Below are positions 21,343-32,395 of a stretch of 64,000 nt of DNA, one piece after another. Location of the stretch: NCBI GenBank assembly GCA_964017235.1, contig OZ024929.1:161619609-161683608 (forward strand), given 5' to 3'. Within the stretch, counting starts at the first letter, position 1. Each line of letters starts with the position of its first letter. The notes below the pieces were generated by a model. The model ran no database searches. It was not told the origin of the DNA and worked only from the letters and a program-made list of their open reading frames with translations. The DNA comes from Sabellastarte sp. h YS-2021 (lineage: Eukaryota > Annelida > Polychaeta > Sabellida > Sabellidae). The position numbers and the translations under genes are program-made.

Positions 21343-22180
21343 GTGGAAACCCCTCCTCCCAATGACTCCTTTCAAGCCTCCCTCAGTCCACAAGTAGTAG
21401 GTCACCTCCGTTCTTTCAGAAGAGACTGGCTCACAAACAAATGTTCAAACAATGTGTTATACATTATCACCAATGGTTACGTTTTTCCATTCATCTCAAA
21501 ACCAAATTTAGTCAGAGCCCCTCTGATTCATTCAGGTTACAAGGCCCTTCAAAAAGAACTAGCTCTGACCGCTTGTATCCAGTCTCTTCTGTCAAAGAAC
21601 GCAATAGAAAGGGTGGAAAATGTAAAATCTCTCGGGTTTTACAGTCGCCTGTTTCTTGTACCCAAGCCTCACCAAAGGTGGAGGCCAGTAATAGACCTAA
21701 GCAGGCTCAACACCTTCCTACTTGTAGAAAGGTTCAAAATGAAAACACCAAAATCCATCAGGGCTTCTCTGATTCCAGGGGAATGGGTGTCGTCGATAGA
21801 CCTAGCAGATGCCTACCTTCACATCGCCATTCACCCAAACTCAAGGAAGTACCTAAGGTTTTGCCACAGGTCGCAGGTGTTTCAGTTCACTTCCCTTCCC
21901 TTCGGACTAGCCACGGCCCCTCAGGTTTTACAATGATTGTAAAAGAGGTGAAGCTGATGGCCCTGTCAAGGGGAATCAGACTTCACCAGTACCTACACGA
22001 CTGGCTGATCAGGTCCCAGTCTCAGGAAGAAGCCCAAGTGAACACTCAAACAGTGGTAGATCTGACTCAATCCTTAGGATGGATAATAAATCAGGAGAAG
22101 TCCGAACTAAAACCAACTCAGGTGTTCTCCTTCATGGGCTACGAATACCATCTAGATTCAGCCCTTGTAAACTCACTCAA
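21343..22180 (+). mobile_element. DIRS C reverse transcriptase region
   Basis: Reverse-transcriptase homology: LFLVPKPHQRWRPVIDLSRL, SSIDLADAYLHIAIHP, LPFGLATAPQV and a YLHDWL sequence at the catalytic site where copy B reads YLDDWL. Broken. Confidence 0.8.
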
Positions 22181-22439
22181 GAGAGATGGCCAGACTTCAG
22201 GATTTGATCCTACGAATCAAGTCAAAACATGTTTTGACTGCAAGATGTTTGATGTCGCCAATTGGGTTGCTTGCCTCAATGGAGAAGATGGTCCCAGAGG
22301 GACGCCTTCACATGAGGCCCTTTCAGTGTCACCTCAAGGAGCACTGGAGATTTCCTCAGTCGTTGGACACTCTCCTTCCTTGGACAGAAATGATTTCAGC
22401 ACACCTGGACTGGTGGCAGAATCCCGCAAACGTGATGAA

Positions 22440-23200
22440 AGGTTCAGACCTTCATCCCAAAGACCACAGTATCCAACTCTTTACAGACGCCTCAAACGAA
22501 GGCTGGGGTGCTCACTTAGAACAAACCTCTGCAAAAGGTCTGTGGTTAGATAGGGAAAAAAGGCTACACATAAATGTTCTAGAGCTGAAGGCAGTTTCTC
22601 TGACCCTTCAAAGGTTCAAGGACCAGTGTCAAAACCAAACAGTGTTAGTTGCCACAGAGAATTCAACAGTGGTAGCCTACATAAACAAAGTGGAACCCAC
22701 TCAGCGGAGATGTGCGCTCTCCTGTGGAAGATCTTGACCTGGTGCCATTGCTACCAGATAACACTCAAAGCCAGACACATTCCAGAGGGTCTGAATGTGA
22801 TGGCCGACCCGCTGTCCAGGTCGAACCAACTTTAGTCAACAGAATGGTCACTGCATCCGCAGGTGTTCAAACAGATCTGTCTCAAGTGGTTCACTCCTCA
22901 TATAGATCTATTTGCCCCTTGACTGAACCACAAACTTCCACTGTACGTGTCTCCAGTCCCAGACCAAAATGCTTGGGACATAGATGCTCTGAACATAAAC
23001 TGGTTGGGTCTCACTGCTTATGCTTACCCTCCCACGGCTCTCCTTCACAGGGTGATCCAAAAAGTCAGGCAGTCCAACTGCCTGATCATCATAATAGCCC
23101 CAGGTGGGCCAGGGATGCCCTGGTTTTGGGACCTAGTGCAGCTCTCAACAGATCCCACTCCAACTTCCAGTGTGAAGAACTCTGCTCAAACAGTCCTACA
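22440..23200 (+). mobile_element. DIRS C RNase H and methyltransferase-like region
   Basis: RNase H homology (LFTDASNEGWGAHL and LELKAVSLTL) at about 22470-22840, then a methyltransferase-like segment at about 22870-23200 (SPVPDQNAWDIDAL, CLIIIIAPG) found in many DIRS elements. Broken. Confidence 0.7.
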
Positions 23201-23269
23201 ATTATGTGTTCCACAGCAATCCACAACATCTCAACCTCCACGCCTGGTGTCTAGGAGTAGACAGCTCCA

Positions 23270-24260
23270 AGAACAAGGCTTCTCTGTGGAAGTGGCAGAG
23301 AGAAATGCTGCCCTCAGAGATCATCAACAAGGACCATCTACAAGTCAAAGTGGGCCTTATTTGAGAAATGGTGCAGAGAAAATTTGGTGGACTTCTCCAC
23401 TCCATCTGTGAAACAAGTCTCAGACTTCTTTATGTATTGTACCAGAATCTAAACAGGCGCCCTAAATCGACCATTGATGGTTACAGGACAGCCATTGTTG
23501 ACACTCTGGACCCAACGGGGCTCCATATCTCTCAGAGTTCAGACCTTAACAGGTTGCTCTCCAGTTTTCACAGGGATCGCCCCAAATGTTCCAGGAATCT
23601 TCCTAAGTGGAACCTTTCTGTTGTTCCCAATGAGCTCACAAAAGCACCCTTTGAGCCTATGAAAGACAAAGACCTCAAACATCTTACACTCAAAACTGCT
23701 TTCTTGCTAGCTTTGGCCTCCGGCAAGTGCCGCGGCAAAATCCATGCCTGGGTTGCAAACAAAGTATCTAATCTAGGCCAATGGGAAAACGTTGCCTTGT
23801 TCCCCTCTTCAGATTTCATAGCCAAAAACCAACTAGCAAGAGAAGGTTCTCAAAGTGTGTCTCCAGTGACGATTCCTGCTCTAACTACCATTGTAGATAA
23901 ACAATTTAAGGAAGACAGGACCTTGTGTCCGGTACGGGCCCTGAGGTACTATTTGGATCGAACCAAAGACCTAAGAGGGTCTCGATCCCTTCTTTTCATC
24001 TCCTTTAAAAAAGGACATACCTCAGACCCGCTACACTCTCTTCCTGGCTAAAACAAACTATTCTACTTTGTTATAAACAAGCAGACCATTAAGCCTTGGA
24101 TCTCGTCCAAGTCAAAGTACATGACATTAGGGCCTTCGCGGGCTCTAAGGCCTTTTACGGTGGGGTATCGGTGGACCAAATCATGCAAGTGTGTCACTGG
24201 AAAGCTCACAAGACATTTACAAATTTTTACCTAAAAGACCTTACTTGGTCAGACAACAAC
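23270..24260 (+). mobile_element. DIRS C tyrosine recombinase region
   Basis: Tyrosine recombinase (YR) homology parallel to 40640-41630 of copy B: STIDGYRTAIVDTL, LCPVRALRYYLDRTKDLRG, VKVHDIRAFAGSKAF and a terminal HKTFTNFYLKDLTW with the candidate nucleophile Tyr. The family uses this enzyme instead of an integrase. Broken. Confidence 0.75.
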
Positions 24261-24820
24261 AACAATATGTATCTGGGACCAGTAGTAGCGGCACAACAAG
24301 TCCTAGACCCTTCCCCTCAGCATCCTCATCTTCGGGAAGAAAAGAAGGGGGGGGGCACGCCAGCTACAACCAAGTCTTCAGGCGTCTATCCCAGGGTCTA
24401 GGTATTGGTTACCTCTCCAGATGTTCACGGTAAGGTCTTTTATATTTTTAACTGTATAATGTATTTAGTTTTATCAGTGTACCATAATCTCATTTTTAGG
24501 GTGGAAAATTCAGCGAGATGCATGCCTAGGGCTGTATTATTATAGCAGTGATGCCCTTACGGGCTAATTTGAGTGAGCATGGCTGCACTCTCTTCTCTGA
24601 AAACATTTAGACAGTATTTGTACTGTCATTCATTCAATTTTGGTTTTGGCTACTTACAGACCCAACTTTAGAACTGGGGCTCTGTAACTGGGACTTAGAC
24701 TGGTATTTTTTGGACAATATTTGGTATATTTTTGGTATATTTTGTAATTCTAAATTCAAGAAAAATTGACAACATTCCTCCAGTCTCAGCTGTGATCCCA
24801 CCACCGGGTGGTTGAATTCA

Positions 24821-24919
24821 GCATTCAGTCCCGCATGGTAAGCTATTGTAGCGCAATAAAATTACACATTTTAAGTACTTAAATGTAGCTTTTATGAGCT
24901 ACAAGCTTACCATGTGGAA
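24821..24919 (+). repeat. DIRS C internal complementary region
   Basis: Inverted left end (GCTATTGTAGCGCAATAAA) fused to inverted right end (AATTACACATTTTAAGTAC onwards), as in copies A and B. Confidence 0.85.
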
Positions 24920-24984
24920 CTGAAGAAATTCCCACCCTACCTCCCCGCTGTATTTCAGCTGAGGGGGTACGGACTAAATTTACC

Positions 24985-25168
24985 ACAAGAGAAGAAGGAC
25001 GAATTACCAAACGACACTGCTATGGTACATACTAAACCACGGACTCGGCCAGTTCCAAACATCCATTTTTCTTGGTCGTTGGGTGGAGTCGCGGCCTCCC
25101 GAATTAGCATTCAGTCCCACATGGTAAGCTTGTAGCTTATAAAAGCTACATTTAAGTAATTAAAATTT
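24985..25168 (-). repeat. DIRS C right inverted terminal repeat
   Basis: Inverted counterpart of 18892-19075; ends in an AT-rich tract next to GGCTGTCC of the flanking repeat. The exact end is uncertain by a few bases. Confidence 0.8.
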
Positions 25169-25460
25169 TTTAATTTGGCTGTCCTTCAAAAATTTCAGTT
25201 TCCGGACTCTAACTCGAAAACGGTGTGTCCAATCGAATTCAAACTTGACAGGGAGATAGATCACCATCATAGCTAGGTTCCTTTTGAAATTGGTGTAATT
25301 CCGTCCGTTCATTTGTCCGTCAAAATTTCCGTTTGCGGACTCTAACTCGAAAACGCTTTGTCCAATCGAGTTCAAACTTGACAGGGAGATACATTACCAT
25401 CATAGCTAAGTTGCTTTCGAAATTGGTGTAATTCTGTCCTTTCGTTTGTCCATTTATAGC
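25169..25460 (+). repeat. 150-bp tandem repeat, right part
   Basis: Two units with period about 150: CGGACTCTAACTCGAAAACG, TGTCCAATCGA, AAACTTGACAGGGAGATA and CATCATAGCTA recur in each. Continuation of the array at 18688-18891. Open frames here on the minus strand are repeat by-products. Confidence 0.85.
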
Positions 25461-26500
25461 ATAGATCGAATTATGTAACCTAGATTGCAAGTTTTACATT
25501 TCTTAGCACGTCTAACACATTCACCTGAACTGGGTGATCTACCATTTCTTTCCTTGTTTCTAAATGTAATTACAGCAGTCGCTAACCTTATTACTGCCTG
25601 CGCAACCCGCCTTTTGGGGCATCTTTGACCCTCTTGTTCTAAAATATTTGGTACACCATCTTGTGATGTGCAGTGCCATGGCCACTTTCAGAGATGTTCC
25701 TTGAGATATGTGGTCTGGTATTTTTATTATCAGAAAAATAATCCAAGTTTCATTGTTAAATATTTGTATCAGGTTTTGAATGTGTTGGGCTTTGTGAAAA
25801 TTTGTAAATACATGTACCTCTTTCCTGTATTTTACAGGATATCAAAAGGTATATATGTTCAGTGTGCAAATATTGCATTTGTTTTGTTTAAGAGCTAATG
25901 AAAATATTTTTATCTCACAAAGAATTTCAAATAATATTACATGAATTAGTAGAAATTATTAAGATTAGAAAATGCAGCCTTGTGTATGTGCTTGGCAAGT
26001 TTCATTTGCATAATTACTCCAAAACTACATGGTGGATTTTATGTATACTAATCACTCACAGTTGTGAGTTTCCTTAGGTTAGGTTGATGCCCACTTTATG
26101 GGTAACCTTAAAGTACAAAGATTGCTTAAATACAGTGTCTTTAAGGTTGCTGCTCTAATGGCTAATATCCAAAACTAGGTTATGGATTTCGTACATATTT
26201 GGGATATGAGTACACTTAAGTTCATTAAGGCACTAAAGGTCATTGTTTCTATTAGATAACTCTGTAAATCTTAAAATCTAAACCTGCATCTAAAACTCAT
26301 GGTTTAATAGGGTGATGACATCATTTAAAACAGTGACCCCCTTCTGGTAAACCCAAATTGCATGGAACCACTAATTTGTATATGCTTTCATAATTGGCTT
26401 TAGTATAGTTTTCTTAATGGGGGTTCCACTAGGGCCATCTTGTTGGTAACTATGGATTTTTTGAGGGTGGGGAGCAATTTTTACAGAGTTGATTAGGATC
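25461..26500. other. Non-coding sequence, no feature recognised
   Basis: AT-rich sequence with only short, unconvincing open frames. No splice-bounded exon, repeat family or RNA gene was recognised. Confidence 0.5.
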
Positions 26501-27660
26501 AGTTGTGATTTCCCAGCTTGTCCTGGTGGGTCGGGTACCCCTCCCGGACTCTTGATCCCGACTGTGGTTCTGCCCACCTGGTAACTGTCTTGTATGTCTT
26601 GTATGTTATACTGTTACCATCTTGTCGGGAAACACTTGCCGGCCTGTTGTATTCAAATACCCCCCAGCCTCACTCCATGACAGGCCGTAGAACAACACCG
26701 ACTGTACTTGAAGGAAACTGGGCTGCCGTAAGCAACAAAGACCTAACTTGGTCACTACCTGTCAAGACAGGAAGTCTCCATGTCTTTAGTTGCAGAGTCA
26801 GTTTCAGTCTGGCTGGTCCTGAGTTCATACGTCTCCTTTTTTGTATGCAAATCAGAGTAAAACTCTAAATATTTAACTCCGTAAAAACACCAGGTCCTTA
26901 AGCTTCTGTAAAAAGTCTCTCTGGTGTGTAGCTGGTATCTTTGCAGTGATAAACGATGTGTTACAGCAGCCCAAGGGGTTGTTTGATCCCGACTCACGAT
27001 CTCAACTCCAGAAATTCATCAGTCCAGTCGGGACACTGCTCCAGTCTTGTCGGGTTGTCACTACGGCTTGTCCTGGCCTGATATGGCTTTGTCACGTAGG
27101 GGTTTACGGCAGTGTTCAAAATTTGTACAAACAAGTTAATTGCTGTTGGGCTTGTAATGTTAGAAAGTTAGAAGCCCTACACAAAAAGTTGCGAGTTCTA
27201 TTGGAACAAGATATTTTATAACACTTAAACCAGTGAAAAAATGCGTACAAGCTACACTGATTTGTTTTGAGTATTGGAGTTGAACCCTCTACACAGACTG
27301 TGACATTAATTTTATACAAAAAAAATATCGCTTCAGATATGTTACAAGCCCGACGGCTGGCTTTAATGAAAAAATGAAAACCTATCCTTAAACTTAACCG
27401 CAAATGGCTGGTGGGCAGTTTTGAAAACTGGTGTATGGTTTGTCCTGGTAGTTTCCTGTCTAAACATGGAGAAAAGCATCCTTACCCCAACCAAGTCAGG
27501 GGATATGGATCCAGACAAGCCAGGATGTATTACGCCCTGTTCTGGAGGTTTAACCAACTTTTCATTTTATCACCCAAAAAATAGCCCCAATACCCGACTC
27601 AGCTTACCGACGATAGAGTCGTAGGGTCAGTTGTTGGGTCAGCTCCAGTGGGACACCCCC
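26501..27660. other. GC-richer patch with recurring words, possible old repeat
   Basis: Compositionally distinct from its surroundings. CTTGTCCTGG-type words recur at about 26518, 27068 and 27438, and GTCGGG words at about 26624, 27026 and 27049. The short open frames have no recognisable domain. It may be a decayed mobile element, but no termini or protein match could be seen. Confidence 0.35.
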
Positions 27661-28063
27661 ATAAGTTTAAACGACTTTCCCAAAATATTATTTTAGTTTA
27701 TGGTAGTTCACTATTTTAGCATGTATTTCCTTTAGTTGTATAATTTGAATGGTGCATGGAATTTACTGATGCTAATTTCCCCCAATGTAAATTCTGGTGC
27801 AGTTTATCAGGCAGACAACATTGCATGACTTTAAAAGTAAACTAAAAAAATACATGTATTGTCACAGATGAAATTGTCCATATCTTTCAAGTCGCGAGGA
27901 ACCAGTGATGGTTATGTTCCTAACATCACAGATTGTATCACTCATACAGGTAAAATATCAAAACTGAAGCAGGATCCACAAACTACCAGCAAAGTCAAGA
28001 AATGATTTTTGGATCAAAAAACAGTGAAAAATCTATCTAAAATATATGGATGTGTGTCATCAT

Positions 28064-28405
28064 CACTGTGGCCTAGTGGGTAACACACTTGCCTGGGAAC
28101 ACAGAGGATGTGGGTTCAATCCCAAATACATGCAGATACATAGTGCCTCAGATGACCACTTAAAATGGTGGTCCTCCGTCATTGGGTCCTATCCCCAGTG
28201 GCAGGTTAAAGAACCTGAAGGACATTGATAAATGGTCATCCTTGAGCCTCTTTCTTTCAGTTAAGGGAATGTCAGTAATTTGAGAATTGGACTGTACTTT
28301 TACAGTCGAATGGGTCATATAGCGCTTTGAGTCCTGTAGTACATACATAGAGATATTGCACTGAATATAAATACAAATACAATACAAACACAATACAATC
28401 ATAGT
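28064..28405 (+). mobile_element. tRNA-derived SINE, second family
   Basis: The head reads GTGGCCTAGTGGGTAACAC (A-box region) and GGTTCAATCCC (B box, 28113-28123). The body has TCATATAGCGCTTTGAGTCC, and the tail is an AATACA-type repeat. It differs in body and tail from the SINE at 2270. Ends are approximate because no clear target-site duplication was found. Confidence 0.75.
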
Positions 28406-29632
28406 CAAAAACAGTTTAAAACATCTGGGATAACTTTTATCACTTTATGTGACACAGTCTTTGACACACTGTGTACGTTAGGACAATTTCGCTTATTATA
28501 AATGTGTGAATGGGGTATAACCATTTATTAGTCATCTGGTTTAAGATTACCATAATTTCTGTATGCCCCCTCTGTAATAATGCCCCCACTGCACATGCAC
28601 ACAGACAGTTTTGATAACAATTTTCAATGACAATGGGTAAAAATTAAAGCACACAGTCCTTAGTAATGAAAAACCAAAGTCACAGATCTCTAAATTTTGA
28701 AGTTTTTCAATCTGGATCTTATATATAACATAATTGTTACAAAATCATAATAAAATGTTCTGATTTTATCAGTTACATTTTTTATACAGCAGCTCTATAA
28801 AACAATAGGGAATGAAGTACCTTGCTCTGTTAATATTGTCTGTGGTGTTTGTTACCTGTGATACCTACGAAGTCAGAAAACCACCAGACAGAGAACTATA
28901 ATTGAAACATTTGAAAGTAATTGTTTGACTTTAAATTTATTCTTTGTAATTCTATTAGAAGCAACTAATTTACTTTTTAAAGACATAAAACACTTTATAA
29001 TAATCTATTTATCACTCTGACATATTCTGAAAGTACCAGTAACATGGGTATTAGTTGGAGCAAGTCTAAGACTTGGAGCAAGTCTATTTGAAATCAGGTA
29101 TGCTGTCAAGACATTATCATGTATTTTTGAAGTTAAATAAACTATTGAAAATAATATGTTATCATTTAATGTGTTATCATTTAACAAATACAGAATGATA
29201 ACATTTTACTTGATCATTTTGCACTAAGTTAATAAAAAACACTTGCAGGAGAGTGCAAGGTTGTTGTTATCAGTGGCTAATCTGCAGTTTTTGAGTTTAT
29301 GTAGTCTTATTTACTTGTAGAGTTATACACATAATGGGTGTTAAGTATTGCAACATGTCTTTCCAATTGCCATCAAGGTTCCAAAGATAACAAACTATAT
29401 ATGTCATACAAAATGTGAACACAAAAACATAATGACCTTGTAGATATGCCTATGAATACAGTCGAACAAGAGCAAACAGTGAATACCCTGGTCTGATTTA
29501 AGTGAATGAGTAATACAAACATGAGACATTACTCCCTAACATTCACAACAGTGCTACTATTATCCAAAATGTTTGATTTCATAAACTCTGGTTTACTCTA
29601 GGACTTTCTTGTTATACTTAGCCTAACAAAAT
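28406..29632. other. Non-coding sequence, nothing recognised
   Basis: AT-rich with no convincing open frame, exon or repeat family. Confidence 0.5.
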
Positions 29633-29830
29633 CTCACTCTTCCATTGTATTGGAAGTTGTAATGTACTTCAGTGTAAAGATTAATGGTTATATATGAATA
29701 TTGAACCCTCTCCTCACTCTTCCATTGTGTTGGAGTTTGTAATGTACTTCAGTGTAAAGATTAATGGTTATATATGTATATTGAACCTTGGTGTTTAATG
29801 GTTATATATGTGTATTGAACATCAGTGTAA
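29633..29830. repeat. 80-bp tandem duplication with a partial third copy
   Basis: CTCACTCTTCCATTGT starts copies at 29633 and 29713. AGATTAATGGTTATATATG closes each, and a shortened copy follows up to about 29840. No coding content. Confidence 0.8.
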
Positions 29831-29840
29831 AGATTAATGT

Positions 29841-30639
29841 TCAAAGTGAGATGGCCAATTTTTGTTTCCGAGTCAGTATGATGTAAAGGCTGAGGCTCTT
29901 TATTTCAGCTGAAGCACATTGTTTAAAACATTGATAGGGGTTAAAATGACAGGCATAATAAACACGTGACAGTTCAAGACTTCTTGAAAAAACTTTTACA
30001 TAAAACATGTCCCAGCAATATTAATTAAGTGGACTGTCAATATCTGTATCAGTCATATAGACTTCTCAAAGTAAACCTGCATATTGGTGATTACTATTTT
30101 TCATTGGTTCATGAAAAATGATTAATTAAACTGTGCAAACCTTATCAGCAGCTTGAAGCATATTGAAAAAATAAAATAGGAAATGAAAACTACAAAGCAG
30201 GATATATGTATAAAGCTGAGATATGTGATTTGTACTATAATTCTTTGAAAATCATTGGGAAACGTGGCAAGCTACATTAACTCAAGAGATAACATGTTCT
30301 TTTTTGTGTAAATAACATTTGAATCTGCACAAGTCTGAATCAGGCAAACTTGGAAACAAGGAAACAATGAAGGAATCAAAGCTAGTTAAAATTAACTACA
30401 TGAAATGTTGCATGAAATTTTAACTTCATATTATGAGCTACCAAGGGTTGCAATTATGGTGTTGTTACTGATGATTTATGGGGCTATGTAAATGAATGAT
30501 GTGTAGATGATTCTGTTTGTTTTTATGATATAGCTACAGCCATCTGTTTAACACTGTATGATATAATTTTGCTGTACTACACAGCTTGCTTCAAGTGCAC
30601 TGGTATTGACGCACTAAGAAGCAGATTGATTTTGTGGGG
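29841..30639. other. Non-coding sequence, nothing recognised
   Basis: AT-rich; no exon, repeat family or RNA gene was recognised. Confidence 0.5.
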
Positions 30640-30870
30640 GTGTGTTGTGTGGCCCGTTTAGTTCCACCAATCAATGGCTAGGATATGAGACACACCTTCT
30701 AGAATCAAGTAAACAAATCAGCTGAGGTGAAGGTCACCTTTAGAGGCTGAAGCAGCCTCCATATTCTGTGTTTACCAATATTTACCAATATTTACCAAAT
30801 AGTACTGAGCCAGTCTCAACCAGTTCAAAACTCTGAGATAAAAACAGTCTACATTGAGGAAGCGTGAAGA
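30640..30870 (+). promoter_or_regulatory. Candidate promoter and non-coding first exon of the threonine ammonia-lyase gene
   Basis: A sequence of higher complexity with CCACCAATCAATGG (CCAAT-like, about 30664), a perfect 15-bp inverted repeat AGGTGAAGGTCACCT (30725-30739) and a good splice donor GTAAGT at 30871. The first coding exon at 33973 is preceded by a splice acceptor (CAG at 33953-33955), so a non-coding exon must lie upstream; this is the best candidate I can see. No transcript evidence is available. Confidence 0.25.
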
Positions 30871-31779
30871 GTAAGTCAGAGACTTGAATTACATTCAGTG
30901 TGAAGAAACTGGGATATATTGTAAGCAGAGAAGATCTATATTAAGAATAATCTTTATCAACAGGAGCCACAACACATATACTTACTGGTATGACAAATAT
31001 TGAGTTCTTTTAATTCTTAAACTTATTCACTTTTAAAATTGTTAAAATATTGTTAAAATGTTATTAAGTTAGATTCTTAAGTATTTGTAGACTTAATAAA
31101 AGTGTCTTAGAAGAACACATTGAGTCCCAGCTATAGGTGTAATTATATATATATGTTGTTATATTTCAGGAAGTGGCATAAAGAAGTGGCATAAAGAAGG
31201 ATCAATCTATAACATTAAAATTAATGAACATATACGTAATGATATAAATGTCATATATTTCATTGCATTATTTATTGGTAAATGATGCATCAAACCTTTC
31301 TGATCAAAGTCATTAAAAAAGCTGTATTATAAGTTTTGCTTTAATCCACAAATATTAAAATATTTGGCCTCCCAATGAAAGGATGAAAGAGAAACAGTTC
31401 AAGCCACTTTATGGTCTTTAAGTGTATGATTCTAAAATGTCATAGCAAGTAATTCATCTAATTAAGTGTGAAATTTGGGTATTGTAATTAGCCCCATGGT
31501 GGCACCCTTGTATTGTTATAGAGGTTCAGTGGGACAGAAAAATTAGAAAACAGATTAAGGTAAAATTATTTTTTGGAAAACAAAACAGTTTTTATTATAA
31601 TGCATAACTATGTAACTGACCACAGATAATCAGCTTATTGCAATAGTTTTTAAGTTAATAAGTTAATTTTGAGTTAATAATAACAGATGTGATTTATTAA
31701 GAAAATGACAATAATAAGTTCCATTTCACACAATATCAGTTACTTATTTCAATTTCTGAAGTTCATCCACACATTCAAT

Positions 31780-31965
31780 GAGTATGGTTGTGGCATGTAC
31801 ACATTTCACAGTTAAACTATTGAGTGTACACATTCAATGGCCGTTTGCTATTGAATGTGTAGATTCAGTGGCCAAGCCGTTGAATGTACACATTTAATAA
31901 CTAACCCATTGAATCTATACATTCAATGGTTATCTACATTCAATACAACATATATATATATGTAG
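31780..31965. repeat. Alternating direct and inverted short repeats
   Basis: The decamer ACATTCAATG and its inverted forms (TTGAATGT, ATTGAATGTG) alternate about eight times and are followed by an (AT)n tract. The run can fold into several alternative hairpins. No known family recognised. Confidence 0.65.
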
Positions 31966-32395
31966 GATACCACCTGGGCTAGTTGCTTTTTTTAAACTGG
32001 TGCCAATCAGTGTGTCCAACTGTCAGTACATCTCTACATTTTGGATTCTGGACATTCTGAAATTTGACAGGGTGGTAGGACCCCACCCGGTTGCTTTCAA
32101 AATTATTGCCATTTTAAAAACAACATGGCTGCCATGGCTACCATCTTGAAATTCCATTTCTGGACTCTAACTTGAAGACACTTCTGCCTCTCGATTTCAA
32201 ACGTGACAGAGCGGTAGGACAGCAATCAGATAAAGTTGCTTTGAAATTCATAAACTTGGAATTTGTTGCGGAACCTTATTCTTGTTATCGAGTGCGCAAC
32301 TCACCGTTTTTTAATCTATAACCCCATTTTGTTATCAATTAGCAGGCAGAACTTAGATACCATTTAACATTTAATTTATGATATGTTCTTAAACT
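31966..32395. repeat. Diverged copies of the 150-bp tandem repeat
   Basis: GGACTCTAACTTGAAGACAC, TTTCAAACGTGACAGAGCGGT and an earlier copy (CTGAAATTTGACAGGGTGGT) correspond to the GGACTCTAACTCG and AAACTTGACAGGGAGAT blocks at 25169-25460. Strongly decayed. Confidence 0.55.

Larger units (their letters stand above)
18892..25168 (+). mobile_element. DIRS retroelement copy C (fossil)
   Basis: A second DIRS subfamily, 6.3 kb, with its own terminal sequences. Left inverted terminal repeat, Cys-rich gag-like region, reverse transcriptase, RNase H, methyltransferase-like and tyrosine-recombinase regions, internal complementary region and inverted right terminal repeat are all present in the usual order. 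It is broken in roughly ten places. The terminal repeats differ at about 9 of 165 positions by eye, more than in copies A and B. It is uninterrupted by other elements and sits inside the 150-bp tandem repeat seen at 18688-18891 and 25170-25460. Its left end, TTTTATTGCG, is the same decamer that begins copies A and B. Confidence 0.85.

Noticed and set aside
25160-25375. Short minus-strand frame resembling one at 18724-19077
   Set aside because: The resemblance comes from the shared 150-bp repeat, not from a protein family.
26518-26868. 116-codon plus-strand open frame
   Set aside because: No domain, no exon signals and low-information composition; kept only as part of the unexplained patch.
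28064-28140. Possible tRNA gene
   Set aside because: Same reason: a SINE head, no foldable cloverleaf, followed by SINE body and AATACA tail.
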